Part shown: one piece after another, positions 25,345 to 37,600 of the stretch | Layout: each line of letters begins with the position of its first letter | How positions within the stretch are numbered: position 1 is the stretch's first letter | Assembly (NCBI RefSeq): GCF_000189635.1 | Contig: NW_002476347.1 | Span: forward strand, 105,387-169,386 | Reading direction: 5' to 3' | DNA length: 64,000 nt | From: Tetrahymena thermophila SB210 | Lineage: Eukaryota > Ciliophora > Oligohymenophorea > Hymenostomatida > Tetrahymenidae | Program-made: the position numbers and the translations under genes | The notes under the pieces: model-generated | Told to the model about the DNA's origin: nothing | Database searches by the model: none | What the model saw: only the letters and a program-made list of their open reading frames with translations

Positions 25345-27952
25345 ACAATTTTTAAAATCTAAATTTAATAATTAATTCTAATTATTACTATTTATAATTC
25401 TATTATTTCATTATAAATAAATATCTAGTTGATAACAAATTGCTATAAATAAAAGAGTTTTTATTTAATTTGAGACTCTAAATAAATACTTAGATTTATT
25501 TCTAATAAATAATTTATATATTTAAATTTTTTATCCAAAATTTTAGTTTAATTTAATGCTGAGTATTGAAATATTTTATTTTGAAATATTTAAAATATGG
25601 AATAAAAAATAGTTTCTTTTAGTTTGCCTAGAAGAAATTTATTTCTTATTTTCTTTTAGCAAGCAAAATATATTTAATTATATTTATTATGTAGTAAAAA
25701 ATTTGTTCTAATTAATTGAAGGAAATTTAGAATTATACTTCAATTTAATAAAAAGAATTGTTTTGATAATCTATTCAATTAGCGAGAAAAGAGATAATTA
25801 GATAAAAGAGTTTTATCTCAAATAAATAAAAGACTTTTATTTTTGAGATATTTAATATTAATTTATTATAATTAAATAGCATCTACAACAACAATTGTTT
25901 ATTATAAGACTTTTTACGCGACTCCTGATCATAAATATGATTATGAGAATAAAGCTACTAATGTTATAATAAAGATATATTCTTTTTTTGATTATAATTC
26001 ATTTCATTATCAAATTAATTACCGCCAAATCAAAAAAATTATGGAAAATATTATATGATTTTTGCTTTGTTTTCTTTAAATATTAGAAAATCAAGTGTTT
26101 TTCTCTCTTTTTTAATATAAAGAATTATAAAGTCTAGTTCATCAATAGAGATAATAAAAGTGGAAATAATACTTGATTGAATAAATAATTAATTAATAAA
26201 AAATTCTAACAAAAAAGAAGCAAAAAAACATACTTACAAAAAAAAGAAAAATTAAGAATGAATAAAGAAGCTTATAAATAATAACCAATATCTGAAAAAC
26301 TGGCTTTTAAAAATATACATTTTGATGATGATAAAGAATTAGCTAATTTCTACATTTCTATATTTTAAAAATGCGTTGAGAATATTTCTAATTAATAATT
26401 GTCTTTTTTAGAGGAATTTCCTTAATTAAACCAAATATAAGTCGATCGTTGCTATGTTATGAAACTCTAATCAAATGATCTAATAAGAATAGCTAGAAAA
26501 GTATAGTTTCTATCTGTTGGTAAAAAATATTTTAATGCAGGCAACTTTAAATACGTTGTTGGTAATTTAACATTCTAACAAAAGAACCTATAATGTAGAA
26601 TAGTTAAAGTTAATGATTAAAGAAATTTAAGTGATGATTATGAAAATCTTAGGGATTTTAAATTTGTTCATTTCTACCAAATAGATGACAAAAAAAACCC
26701 AAAATAAAGCATCAAAAGTACAATTAAATACTATTATAACAAATCCTAATAGTAAGAATCTGAAGAAGTATAAGATCGACCTACTTCGCAAAAATCTAGT
26801 ATCAATAAAAGTTAAGTACAAGAATTGCATGAATCTGTAATTTAAGAAAAAAAATTAGAAAATTAAATTAATACGAATCTGAAGAAAGAAAACAGCTCTA
26901 ATTTAATAGATGAAGATTCTGAGAGCGAAGATAGTAATGAAGCAGCAATTACAAATAATTAGAATTAAATTACAATAAATAATAAAAATGCAAATGATAT
27001 TTAAAGTAATTATCAGCTTTAGTAGTAACATGGTTTGACAAATCCAAATCAAAAAGAAGATTAGTCAGCAATAATACAAAATCTTCTTTATTTGATCAAG
27101 CAAAAAGATATGTAGCTCTTAGATTAGTAATAAATAATCTTACAACACTAAATGCAATAATTAAATATGTAAAGATAAAGACTATTATCTTTGGACGATA
27201 TAAATAATTACAATCCTTTATAAATAGGCATTAATAGTGATCATTATAAAAATAACCCAAATGCTAATAGCTTAAATAAATTAGATAATAAGTTTTAAAA
27301 TAAATAAATAAAAGTATAAGATGATGATCAAACAGAAATAATTGAATTAGAAGATGATTGAAAAGATAATAATATTTTATAAAATAAAATTATTTTCTTT
27401 CTTAAATTATATTAATTTAAATAAATTAAAAAAATAAATAAATTTGCTTTGCTTTTAATCAAAATAAAATTCTAACTAACTAAACTAATTATATTTCATT
27501 TATTAATATTTGTTTTTCTTTATTATATATAGATTAAGATCAACATTTTTATTTGTATCATTTGTAAATTAAAAAATATATGTTGAATAAAAATTACCTT
27601 AAATTTAAAATGATATAAATGAACATTGATTGATACTCCTTTGAACAATTAAAATAAATTATCAAATAAATTTAATACATTTTATCTTTAACTTAAAAAG
27701 GTGGTGATTAACTAAATTAGATAGATAATCATTTTTTGGTATTTGATAAAAGTAAAATGACCTAATTTTTCTAACCTAAATAGTTAAGTCACATTTAATT
27801 AATTTTTACACTTTTTTATAATTTAATTATGATCATTAAGCTAAGCTTATAAATATTTTCCTTTAATTTGTATCTATTAATTAAGATATTAATTTATCAA
27901 AAAGTGAAAATAAGTTTGAAAGAATTTAAGAAATAATATTTAGAACAAAAAA
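25345..27952 (+). repeat. Segmental duplication, left copy (about 2.6 kb)
   Basis: Matches 28057-30811 base by base with moderate divergence across the 5' flank, the whole coding region and the 3' flank. It begins near ACAATTTTTAAAATC and ends at AAATAATATTTAGAACAAAA. Small indels distinguish the copies, including a 27-bp unit present once here and three times in the other copy. The duplicated block carries its own promoter-proximal and 3' sequence, so both genes may be expressed. Confidence 0.88.
26258..27361 (+). CDS. Unknown family protein, diverged member E (367 aa)
   Basis: One intronless frame of 368 codons, ATG to TGA with TAA/TAG as Gln. The N-terminal domain (about residues 10-150) reads ELANFYISIFQKCVENISN, LEEFPQLNQ, CYVMKLQSNDLIRIARKV, KYFN, YVVGNL, LQCRIVKV and FVHFYQID. 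This follows the same order as the CYxxK, YYxC, YxIGxL, LGIRVV and LxHIYxRD blocks of the intact genes at 18735 and 22449, so I infer a distant paralogue. The linker is Ser/Glu/Asn-rich (LIDEDSESEDSNEAA), followed by a Gln-rich helical region and an acidic C-terminus TEIIELEDD. It is the left partner of the gene at 29045. Function unknown. Confidence 0.85.
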
Positions 27953-28056
27953 TGGGGGGTCACATCAGGGACTCATTCATTTTTGAATGGATATTTTTCA
28001 TTCAAAAATTATTTTTCATAAAACAAAAAAAAAAAAAAAGTCAAAATACATAAAAA
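27953..28056. other. Junction spacer with G6 run and an 11-bp inverted repeat
   Basis: The only non-duplicated sequence between the two segmental copies. It starts TGGGGGGTCACATCAGGGAC, unusually G-rich for this window. It then has a perfect 11-bp inverted repeat, ATTTTTGAATG at 27979-27989 and CATTCAAAAAT at 27999-28009, with a 9-base loop. A poly-A run (about 28025-28040) follows. Confidence 0.8.
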
Positions 28057-28203
28057 TACATACAATTTTTAAAATCGGAATAGATAATAATTAATTCTAA
28101 TTATTACTATTTTTAATTCTGTTATTTCATAATAAATAAATATCTACTTTTTTGATAACAAATTGTTATAAATAAAAGAGTTTTTACTTAAATTTGAGAC
28201 ACT

Positions 28204-28284
28204 AAATAAATACTTAGATTTATTTCTAATAAATAAATACTTAGATTTATTTCTAATAAATAAATACTTTGATTTATTTCTAAT
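28204..28284. repeat. Minisatellite, 3 x 27 bp
   Basis: Three head-to-tail units of 27 bp beginning AAATAAATACTTAGATTTAT at 28204, 28231 and 28258. The third has one substitution (CTTTG for CTTAG). The corresponding place in the left segmental copy (near 25480) has a single unit, so the expansion arose after the segmental duplication or contracted in the other copy. Confidence 0.9.
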
Positions 28285-29044
28285 AAATAAATAATTTATA
28301 AATTTTAATTATTTATCCTACATTTTAGTTTGATTTAATGCTAAGTATTTAAATATTTTATTTTGAAATATTTAAAATATGGAATAAAAAATAGTTTCTT
28401 TTAGTTTGCCTATAAGAAATTTATTTCTTTTTTTCTTTACGCAAGCAAAATATATTTAATTATATTTATTATATAGTAAAACATTTGTTCTAATGAATTT
28501 AAGTAAATTAGGAATTCTACTTCAATTTAATAAAAAGACTTATTTTGTTAATAATTATACAATTTGGGAGATAGATAAATAAATAAATAAATAAATAAAT
28601 AAAAAAGTTTTATCTCAAATAAAGAAAAGACAATTATTATTGAGATATTTAATATTTATCTATTTTAATTAATTAGCATCTACAATAACAATTGTTCATT
28701 ATAAGATTCTGATCATAAAAATAATTATGAATTAGAATAAAGCTGATAATGTTATAATATAGATTTATTCTTTTTTTTAATTACAATTCATTTCATTATC
28801 AAATTACTTTCAAATCAAAAAATTATGGAAAATGTAATATGATTTTGCATTGTTTTCTTTAAAGAATAGAAAATTAAGTATTTTTCTGACTTTTTTAATA
28901 TAAAGAATTGAAAAGTCTAGTTCATAAAGAGAGATATTAAAAGTGGTTTTTTTATTTGGTTTATAAATAATTAAATTCATAAAAAATTCTAACAAAAAAA
29001 AAGGAAGCAAAAAAACAAACTTAAAAAGAATAGAAAAATTAAGA

Positions 29045-30217
29045 ATGAATAAAGAAGCTTATAAATAATAAAGAATATCTGAAAAACTGCCTTTTTATAA
29101 TATTCATTTCGATAATGAAAAAGAATTAGCTAAGTTCTACATTTCAATATTTTAAAAATGCGTTGAGAGTATTTCTAATAAATAATTGACTCTTTTAGAA
29201 GAATTTCCTAAATTAGACCAAATATAAGACAACTGTTGCTATGTTATGAAGCTCTAATCAAATGATCTAATGAGAATAGCTAGAAAAGTAAAGTTTCTAT
29301 CTTTTAGTAAAAAATATTTTAATGCAGACAACTTTAAATACGCTGTTTGTAATTTAAATTAATAACCTATGAATCTATAATGCAGGATAGTTAAAGTTAA
29401 TGATTAAATAAATTTAAGTGATGATTATGAAAATCTTAGGGATTATAAATTTGTTCATTTCTACCAAAAAAATGACAGAATAAACCAAAACTAAATCATC
29501 TAAAGTACAATTAAATACTAAGATAACAAACTCTAACAGTAAAAATCTGAAGAGGTATAAGATCGACCTACTTCACTAAAATCTTGTACTAATTAAAGTT
29601 AAGTAGAAGAATTGCATGGATCTGTAATTTAAGAAAAAGCATTAGAAAATAAAATTAATAAGAATCTAAAGAAAGAAAACAGCTCTAATTTAATAGATGA
29701 AGATTCTGACAGCAAACATAGTAATGAAGCAGCAACTACAAATAATTAGAATTAAATTACAATAAATAATAAAAATGCAAATGAGATTAAAATTAATTAT
29801 CAGCTTTAGTAGTAACATGGTTTGCCAAATTAAAGTCAAAAAGAAGATTTGTTAGAACAAATAAAAAATCTTCATTCTGAGCTTAATCAACTAAAGATAT
29901 AGCTCAATTTAAAAGATACATAGCTCGGTCAAAAAGATAAAGTGAGCAATCTAAAAGAATTATAGATCATAGAATACATAAAAGTAATCTATTAACTCTA
30001 ATTTCAATTATTTGATATGTAAAGTTAAAAACTTATGTAAACTATATATAATAGTTAAAATCCTTAATAAATGGGTATTAATAATGACTAATATTTAAAT
30101 AACCCAAATCAGTTAAATGCTAATAGCGTAAATAAATTAGATAATAAGGTTTAACATTAATACATAAAAATAGAAGATGAAGATCAAACAGAAATAATTG
30201 AATTAGAAGATGATTGA
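29045..30217 (+). CDS. Unknown family protein, diverged member F (390 aa)
   Basis: One intronless frame of 391 codons ending in TGA. Close paralogue of the gene at 26258: same start (MNKEAYKQQ), same domain blocks (CYVMKLQSNDLMRIARKV, KYFN, YAVCNL, LQCRIVKV, FVHFYQKND) and the same acidic end TEIIELEDD. It differs by an extra heptad-like segment in the C-terminal half (LEQIKNLHSELNQLKIQLNL), a stronger coiled-coil candidate than in its partner. That the frame survives several indels between the copies suggests selection on the protein. Function unknown. Confidence 0.85.
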
Positions 30218-30811
30218 AAGGATAATAATAAATTAATAAAAATAAAATTATTTTCTTTCTTAAAATATATTAATTTAAATAAATTAAAAAATAAATAAGC
30301 TTGCTTCGCTTAATCAAATAAATTCTAACTGAATTAATTAATATTTCATTTAATAATATTTGCTTTTCTTTATTATATATAGATTAAGATCAACATTTAT
30401 ATATATATTATTTGTAAATTAAAAAAATATATGTTGAATAAAAATTTCCTTAAATTTAAAATGATAAAAATGAACATTGATTGATTCATACTCCTTTTAA
30501 GAATGAAAATAAATTATCTAATAAATTTAATACATTTTATCTTTAATTAAAAAAGGTGGTGATTAATTAAATTAGATTGATAATCATTTTTTGGTATTTG
30601 ATAAAAGCAAAATGAGATAATTTTTCTAATCTAAAAAGTTAAGTAACATTTTAATTCATTTTTACACTTTATTATTATTTAATTATGATCAAAAGCTAAG
30701 CTTAAAAATATTTTCTTTTAATTTTTATCTATTAATTAATATGTTAATTTATTAAAAATTGAAAATGAGATGATTATGAAAAAGTTTAAGAAATAATATT
30801 TAGAACAAAAA

Positions 30812-31691
30812 AACCATCTCTCTTAGTAATGTACAACTCATTAATTTACGTCCTGCTATCCACAATATCAAACCATTATCAGTAGCCAAACCAATTATAG
30901 CCAACATTGCTAGAATTATTATTTACATTTTAATAAATTTTACTGATGAATTCTAACTTTCTGATTTTATTTTATGAATTAAAACTAAATTATTTCATAA
31001 AAATAATAAAAGATTAGTTAAAAATATAATCATATGAAAATTAGAAGAACATAGCTGATCTAAAGTTTATTACTAGCAATCTGAATTGCTCTGAATCAAA
31101 AAATATTTTTTTTAACATAAATTTGTATTTATAGAGAAAATAATTATCATTCTTCTTCTTAAAATAATCTAAAAATTATAAACAAAATCCTGAAATAATT
31201 GAACCAAAAGAAACTAAATAATTAAAACAAAATAAGTAAAAAAGTAAATTTTGTTGGAATACAATAAATATGAGATGATTAATAATAGTAACTGATTAAA
31301 ACATTTAATTAATTTATAAAAGGTTAATTTAATAAATTAAAACACAGAATTAAGATAAATTGATTATTGAATTTATATTTATTGAAAGTTTAATGTTTAA
31401 AATTTGTTGATTTGATTATAAATATTTTTAATTTTCCAAAATAAATTAAATTTTTTTGAGTTAAAAAATACGTTTAGGAATATTTAATGATAAAAATATT
31501 TAATAAATAAATTAGTTTTATTTAATTTAAAATTGCCTCATAAATTAATTTGAAGAAATTTATTAAAATTTATATAGAATAATTATTCTTATTATTATAA
31601 TTAATTTTTATTTATTATTATAATCATAATTTAGGTCATATTTATTTTAGATTTTGTTTGTCAGTGATTTTCAATTTTTTTGTTTAGTATA
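30812..31691. other. Intergenic region with a small compositional island
   Basis: The first 100 bases (30812-30920) are clearly less AT-rich than the rest and are open on both strands in at least one frame, but no protein was recognised. The remainder to the channel stop codon at 31692 is AT-rich and featureless, containing the channel gene's 3' flank. Confidence 0.55.
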
Positions 31692-34600
31692 TCAAAATTA
31701 AGGGTTTTACCTATTAAAAATAGATTTTTATATCGGTGACAGGGCTTTTTTACTGTCAAACTATGCTAAATTTACTATATTTTGTATATTTTTATCTATA
31801 ATTTCAGAATTAAGTTTAATTGGTATAAATTCTTTTGATTAAGGACTATCTTTTTAGCTATGTTTGTTATTATTTAGGTCACTACCCTAAGAATACTAGC
31901 TCTCTTCTAGATTGTTGCGGTTTAAGGCAAAACTATTTACTCTATTTCTTGTTCCTATTTTTTCATCTGAACCACTTCTATTTTTAGTATTTTATTTGCC
32001 TACATTAGGAGTTTCAAATCCATTTGATTTCTTCTTTTACAGTATTTATTTTTTCTACAAGTACGATCCTCTTCTATTTTCTTTGATATTTTAATCATCT
32101 TTGCGTTATTTGTTTGCTTTTTATTTTTTTAAAGCTTTTATGAGTTTAGAAAATTATTTTCCAATAATTTTGTTAGCCTTTGCAATTACTCTCAGATAAT
32201 TTCCTTTAGGGAAGTAATGCTAAAATTATTTTAATTCATCAAAAGACATGATTGTGAATAGTGTTTCTAAATCGTTTTCATTTTACTAATAATTGGCACT
32301 TTCTGATTAGTTTTACAACTATAATTGCTGTAATTAAAGATTACTGCCTTGAAGGTTTTAAAATTAAGTAGACTAATTGCTAATAGGAACTATGTTTATA
32401 AGATTATTGTTATTCAGCATTTATTGGTCATAATTACTACTGCTAAGTTAAGGCAATAGCTGCAATTTTATATTTGAATACTGCTTTTAATATTAAGAGT
32501 GTGTATTTTTGATAGTATCATTACTTCCTTTCATAAGCGGAGTTCCCATCTCATTCATTTTGAAACCACTTTTCCCGACTCCTAAATAATTTTATCTGAA
32601 TTGAGAAATAGAATTTGCCATGTTTACTCCATTTCCACTGTGTTTTCTTTAATTTAAGATATTTTACTGATCTATCAAATTCTTTCTCTGCAAGAAATTG
32701 AATTCTTCTTGAGATTCTATCTTATTTATCAAATTCATGTTGTGCAACTGCTATTTTTTTATGCTGATAGCTGATGTTGGTGATTGGTCTCCTTGTCTGC
32801 TTTTCTATTAGGAGCTAATACTTTCATTATTGCTTCTATTTAATTAGCTAGCAATCTTCGCCTTTTAGATAAAGTTTAAAACATTATTCTTGACAACATG
32901 TGAAGTTTATCTTGGAGATGGCATTGGGCTTAAGGGAGAATTCACATCTTGTTTCTAATTTTTTGCTCCAGGAAATAAGAAATTTGGGTTTCTTGCAGAA
33001 GGGGATAAATTCTATGTGTCTTATGTCGTCATGTTAGTTTTATTTTTCTTAAAGCTGGATTAAGAAGGAAGCTTTCCTTTTTATTTATCTTTAGAATGCA
33101 TAGCTTTCTTTTTACCTTTATCATCGTGATCTCCGTAAGGAGTAGACTCTTCAGATACTTAGCTATCTTTGTAATCCTTATTTGATTGAATATTTTTGTC
33201 ATGATTAATATCCTCAAATTGAGCCTCATTCTAATGGAGATTAATAAGGTTTTAACCAATTCTACTTATTTTTTTTCCATTTTTATTTAAATTTATAATT
33301 TGTTAATTACCTTAATTGTTAAAATATTTGCCATTTTCAGAGTTTTCTTAATTTTAAATTAAATGAATTAATTTTTAAGGCTGATGGCTTTATACCATAG
33401 AAATTCCTTATTTTCCAACTTAGTTATTTACACTTTTTGATGCAAATATTCCTAAATTCTTAAATGATTAAGATCTAAGATTTTCAATTTTTTCTATCGA
33501 TCTCCTTTTAATGCTAGGAGAGAATGTATTTTGAATTTCTGAGTGCTTGATTTCGTATTCTCCAAATCTATTTTGGCATGATTTTCTTTTATTTTTATCT
33601 GAATTAGGCATGATTTCATTTTAAATCATCTGCTCAGTTAGAGTAATGTTTCTAATCATTTCAAGCCCGTTCTGAGAAGTTCTGCTTTTTCTTCTTTCTC
33701 TGCTCAATTGATCTTCTTTTCGTCTCTTAAGAGGACTTTGCTATTCTTAAGGTAATTTATTTTAATTTTCAGAAGCCTTTTAAAATAATTCATTAAAGTC
33801 TTTTGATTTGTTTGATTTTCTTCTTTTACTGTTAATATCTTAGTTAAAGCCATCTGCTATGTTCGAAAACGATATCCTTTTAGAGCTCTTTATTTCTGAT
33901 TAGGAATTTGATATTAGAGTTTATGACCTTTAAGAGCTTTTTCTTTTCAAACCTTCTTCATTCAAACTATTAATTTTAACACTTTTTTCTTTTTTAATCT
34001 TCCTAGGATTGTTGCTGCTTTCTTAATTTTTTAAAGCTAATTCTTTGATGTTTGGTATTAAGTTTTGCTATTAATTTTATTTGCTAGAAATATTTTGTTG
34101 CTAACTATCCATTATTTCTCTAGGCTATTTCATTATCTAGCCTGTGTTTTTTGTGGTGCTTTTTTCTTCTTTTTCTATATTAAAATCATCAATTTAGTTT
34201 CTTGAATCTAATATTAAACGATCTTTTCCAGGTTCTTGCTTGCTAGATTTTTTACTTAGATCAAAATTATCTAAATCAGCTATGAATAAAAGCTGAGGAG
34301 ATTATTCTTAATCAGAAAAGCAACCTATAGACATTTCTCTATCATGCATTTATAGAGTTCCTTGTTTTTTTAATGTTTTAGGAGATAAGTTAGTAGCAAT
34401 AGGTATTTTATTAATTGTTCTTATACTTCCTAAATCTGAGTTTGTCATTACTGTTAACTGCTTAAATCCAGCTCTTTTAATTATGTTAGCATCAGAGCTA
34501 TTAAGATTTTCATTATTATTTTTACCTGTTATACTCTACTCCATCTTAATACTTCTGTTACTTTACTAATTACTATCATTCTTTTTTTGGATTATATTTG

Positions 34601-37600
34601 GCGATCTCTAGCATTCATCACGAGTCTCTTAACCAAGTGAATTAAGAATCTTATCAAACTTTCTAGTGTTTAATCCCGAAGAACCTTTTTCAGAAGTTAT
34701 ATTATTTTACGAAGGTAAAGATTCATCTTATTCTACAAGCTTAGAAAGGTGCATTTTGTTAAAAATACTAGTAATTTATCTCTTTCTTTATCTAACATGA
34801 TCTTAATCTTCTTCGACTTCTTGATTTTAGTAGCTTTTTTGCATAGCGTACTAGCCTACATCTTGTATTTCAGTTGAGTTAACTATAGACATATTTAGTT
34901 CTTAATTCATTTATGATATCGTGTTATTCTTTTAAATTTAGTAGGATGAATTCTACTCATTTTCTCCTTCCTCATTAATTACAGAATCGTATTTTTTTTT
35001 ATTACTTTTTTTGCTATTTATACTCACACTATTATCTTCATCATAGTAAGTTTCAGTATCTTCCTCATCATTTTCATTGACACTATCTTCGCTGCTATTG
35101 TACTTTAAAGCATCTTCATCATATTCATCATCTTATGAAAAATCTTCGCCATAAAGTTCATCAAACATCAAATATTACTAATAATAATAATCCATAGTTT
35201 CTGTGTTTTAATTCCTCCATTTTTCTGCCTAATTATTTATTTTATTAATGAAAATAAATTTAAAAATAAGGAATTTTTTAAAATATAAAAAATCTTACTG
35301 CTATATTTTATTCTTTTGAAGATGTGAAGTACCCAAAAGTGACTATCCTCTTTCTATAGAATTTAGAATCTCTATGCTAATACAAATACTTTTTATTATC
35401 TTTTTTTATTATTATATATCTATCAGGCGAGTAATGAAAGTAATGGCAATGTTATATTTCATGATTGTAACTCTAGCAGCACTGACATTTCACTTCTAAA
35501 AACTCCTGGTTATTTTCAAATATAATAGCATCCTTAATATTGTTAAATTTCTCCATTTCCTAAGGCATATCTGAAATTAATTGCAAGAAATCAGATCTTC
35601 TGATCATTAACAGTTTTGAAAACTTAATTTAATTTTTTTAAAATTAATTTAATTAAATTGATTTGTAAATAAAACTTAATAAGTCTGTCTGAAATTTTTA
35701 TTGAGAATTTAATTCAAAAAGTTATGATTAATTGCATTATTTACTTCTAAACTCCTAGCCATTTCTTTACGATCCTAGTTAGTAAAAAAACTCCATGCTC
35801 CGAAACATGCTCCAGGTCCTAAACTAACAATTTTTTTATAAATTTTTTCTCCTTCGTTGTTTTCTGAGTTATATTCTCGACAAATTTCAACCTTCCCTTT
35901 TTCTACAAAGTAAATAAACATATCATCATCTGACTATCCTTCAGAAAAGATAATTTAATTTGGTGTAGTATGTAGTATCTAAATGATGGGAATCATTTTA
36001 AGAATAATTGAGCTATTGAAGTTAGCACTGAAAATACCGTAATCCTTAAAAACTATTCTATTTGCTTCGACCATAAGTTTTTCACGCAAATTATCACTTA
36101 ATGAATCAATAATTTTTTTTTCTAAGTCACTTTTATTTTGGTCTTACTCTCTCCAGTAGTAATCTAAATATTCTCTAATCCTGTACTGCAAAGAGAAATT
36201 AATATTCTTATTGTCCATATAGTCATTAATGATATAGAAGAATTCTTTCATTTATCTATCTTATGAAAATAAATCAGAGAAAATTTAACCAATTTAACTG
36301 ATTGTGTAAGCAAAAATAACACATGATATAAGCATAGTGCCAACACTTGCAACTCTCTCAAAATTATTTGATGGAACAATATCGCCATACCCTACAGTGA
36401 TCATAGTAACTGTAGAAAAATAATATGCAGCTATATATTAATTCGCCCATATATCATCTTTTTTAAAATTATTTCATAAATAAACCTTTAAAAAATAATT
36501 ATTTTCTTAAATAAATAACTTGTTTTTTAATTATTCATTTTTTTGCATAAAATTTATTAATTCAGTAATTAGTGATTTTTATAATTTTCGATAATCTTTT
36601 TTAATTTTTTTTGAATAATTAATTTTGTTTTAAAATAAATAGAATTCAATTTTAATAAAATTTAGGAAGTTAAAATAAATTAAGAAAATACCTTCCATGC
36701 CAATTTTTCGCATCCAATTATTTTGATTTAAGTGATATTCTTAGAGACCGATAAACAACCAAATGCATCCAAAAATATGGGAAAAAAACAAAATGTTAAG
36801 AATAAGCTTTATAAGAGATATAATATTAGAAGTTTTTGGAGTGAGATGAAAGCTGTCTTCAAATTTTCTGAAAATCTTTTAAAAGTTCCTAAGTTTTACG
36901 AAGAAGAGCAGGACAAATACCTTTTCCACTTAAGAATCTTAGTTGCCTAACTCACTAATTAAAAGGGGAATTTAAGCTATTGCATCACTCCAGAAATAAT
37001 ATTTTATATAATAAATAAAAATCTTTTTTTTGTTGTTTACATTAACTCCTTTTTCAAAATATCCTGTCACCATAGAAAAAAGAATATCAATTAGCATCAT
37101 TAAGTGTAAAGTGTAACCTACATAAGGAGTAATGAGATCATGGATAGAAACATTAATAGCAACATGTATAGGGATTATAAAAAAGTAAGTCATAAAAACA
37201 GTTCCAATTAATAAATCCCATACTAACTTAAATTTACTTGATGGCTCTATTACCGGAATATATTTTATTAACTTAACTAAGATTTAATACAATTTAAGAT
37301 TTCTAATTAGATGGAGGAAGAAATATGTAGTATTGCTATTGTCAATCGAATTAGCACTTAGATCATCTAAAATTTTAAAAAAGGGATTGCTGAATTGAGT
37401 CATAATGTTTTTGTAATGTTATGACTTTACAAAGAATCTTTTCATTTCAACTGCTTGTTTCTTCAGTTTCACAAACCTTACCATTTTAGATAAATTAGAT
37501 TCAACACTTTTTTCTGGAACTATGGTGCTTAACTTCTATAATCCACCTTATTTGCTAAATATTGTTGGCAAAAAGGAAGAAAATGTCTTTGTCTTTGATT

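Larger units (their letters stand above)
28057..30811 (+). repeat. Segmental duplication, right copy (about 2.7 kb)
   Basis: Second copy of the block at 25345-27952, slightly longer because of a 27-bp minisatellite expansion (28204-28284), an (AATA)n run (about 28575-28603) and several coding indels. Similarity stops after AAATAATATTTAGAACAAAA at about 30811. Confidence 0.88.

Noticed and set aside
26258-30217. Pair of genes full of in-frame TAA/TAG, at first sight pseudogenes
   Set aside because: With TAA/TAG as Gln both have one open frame to a single TGA, and their length difference is a multiple of three.
36732-36950. Plus-strand ORF of 72 aa
   Set aside because: Antisense of the S4-S5 exon of the K+ channel.
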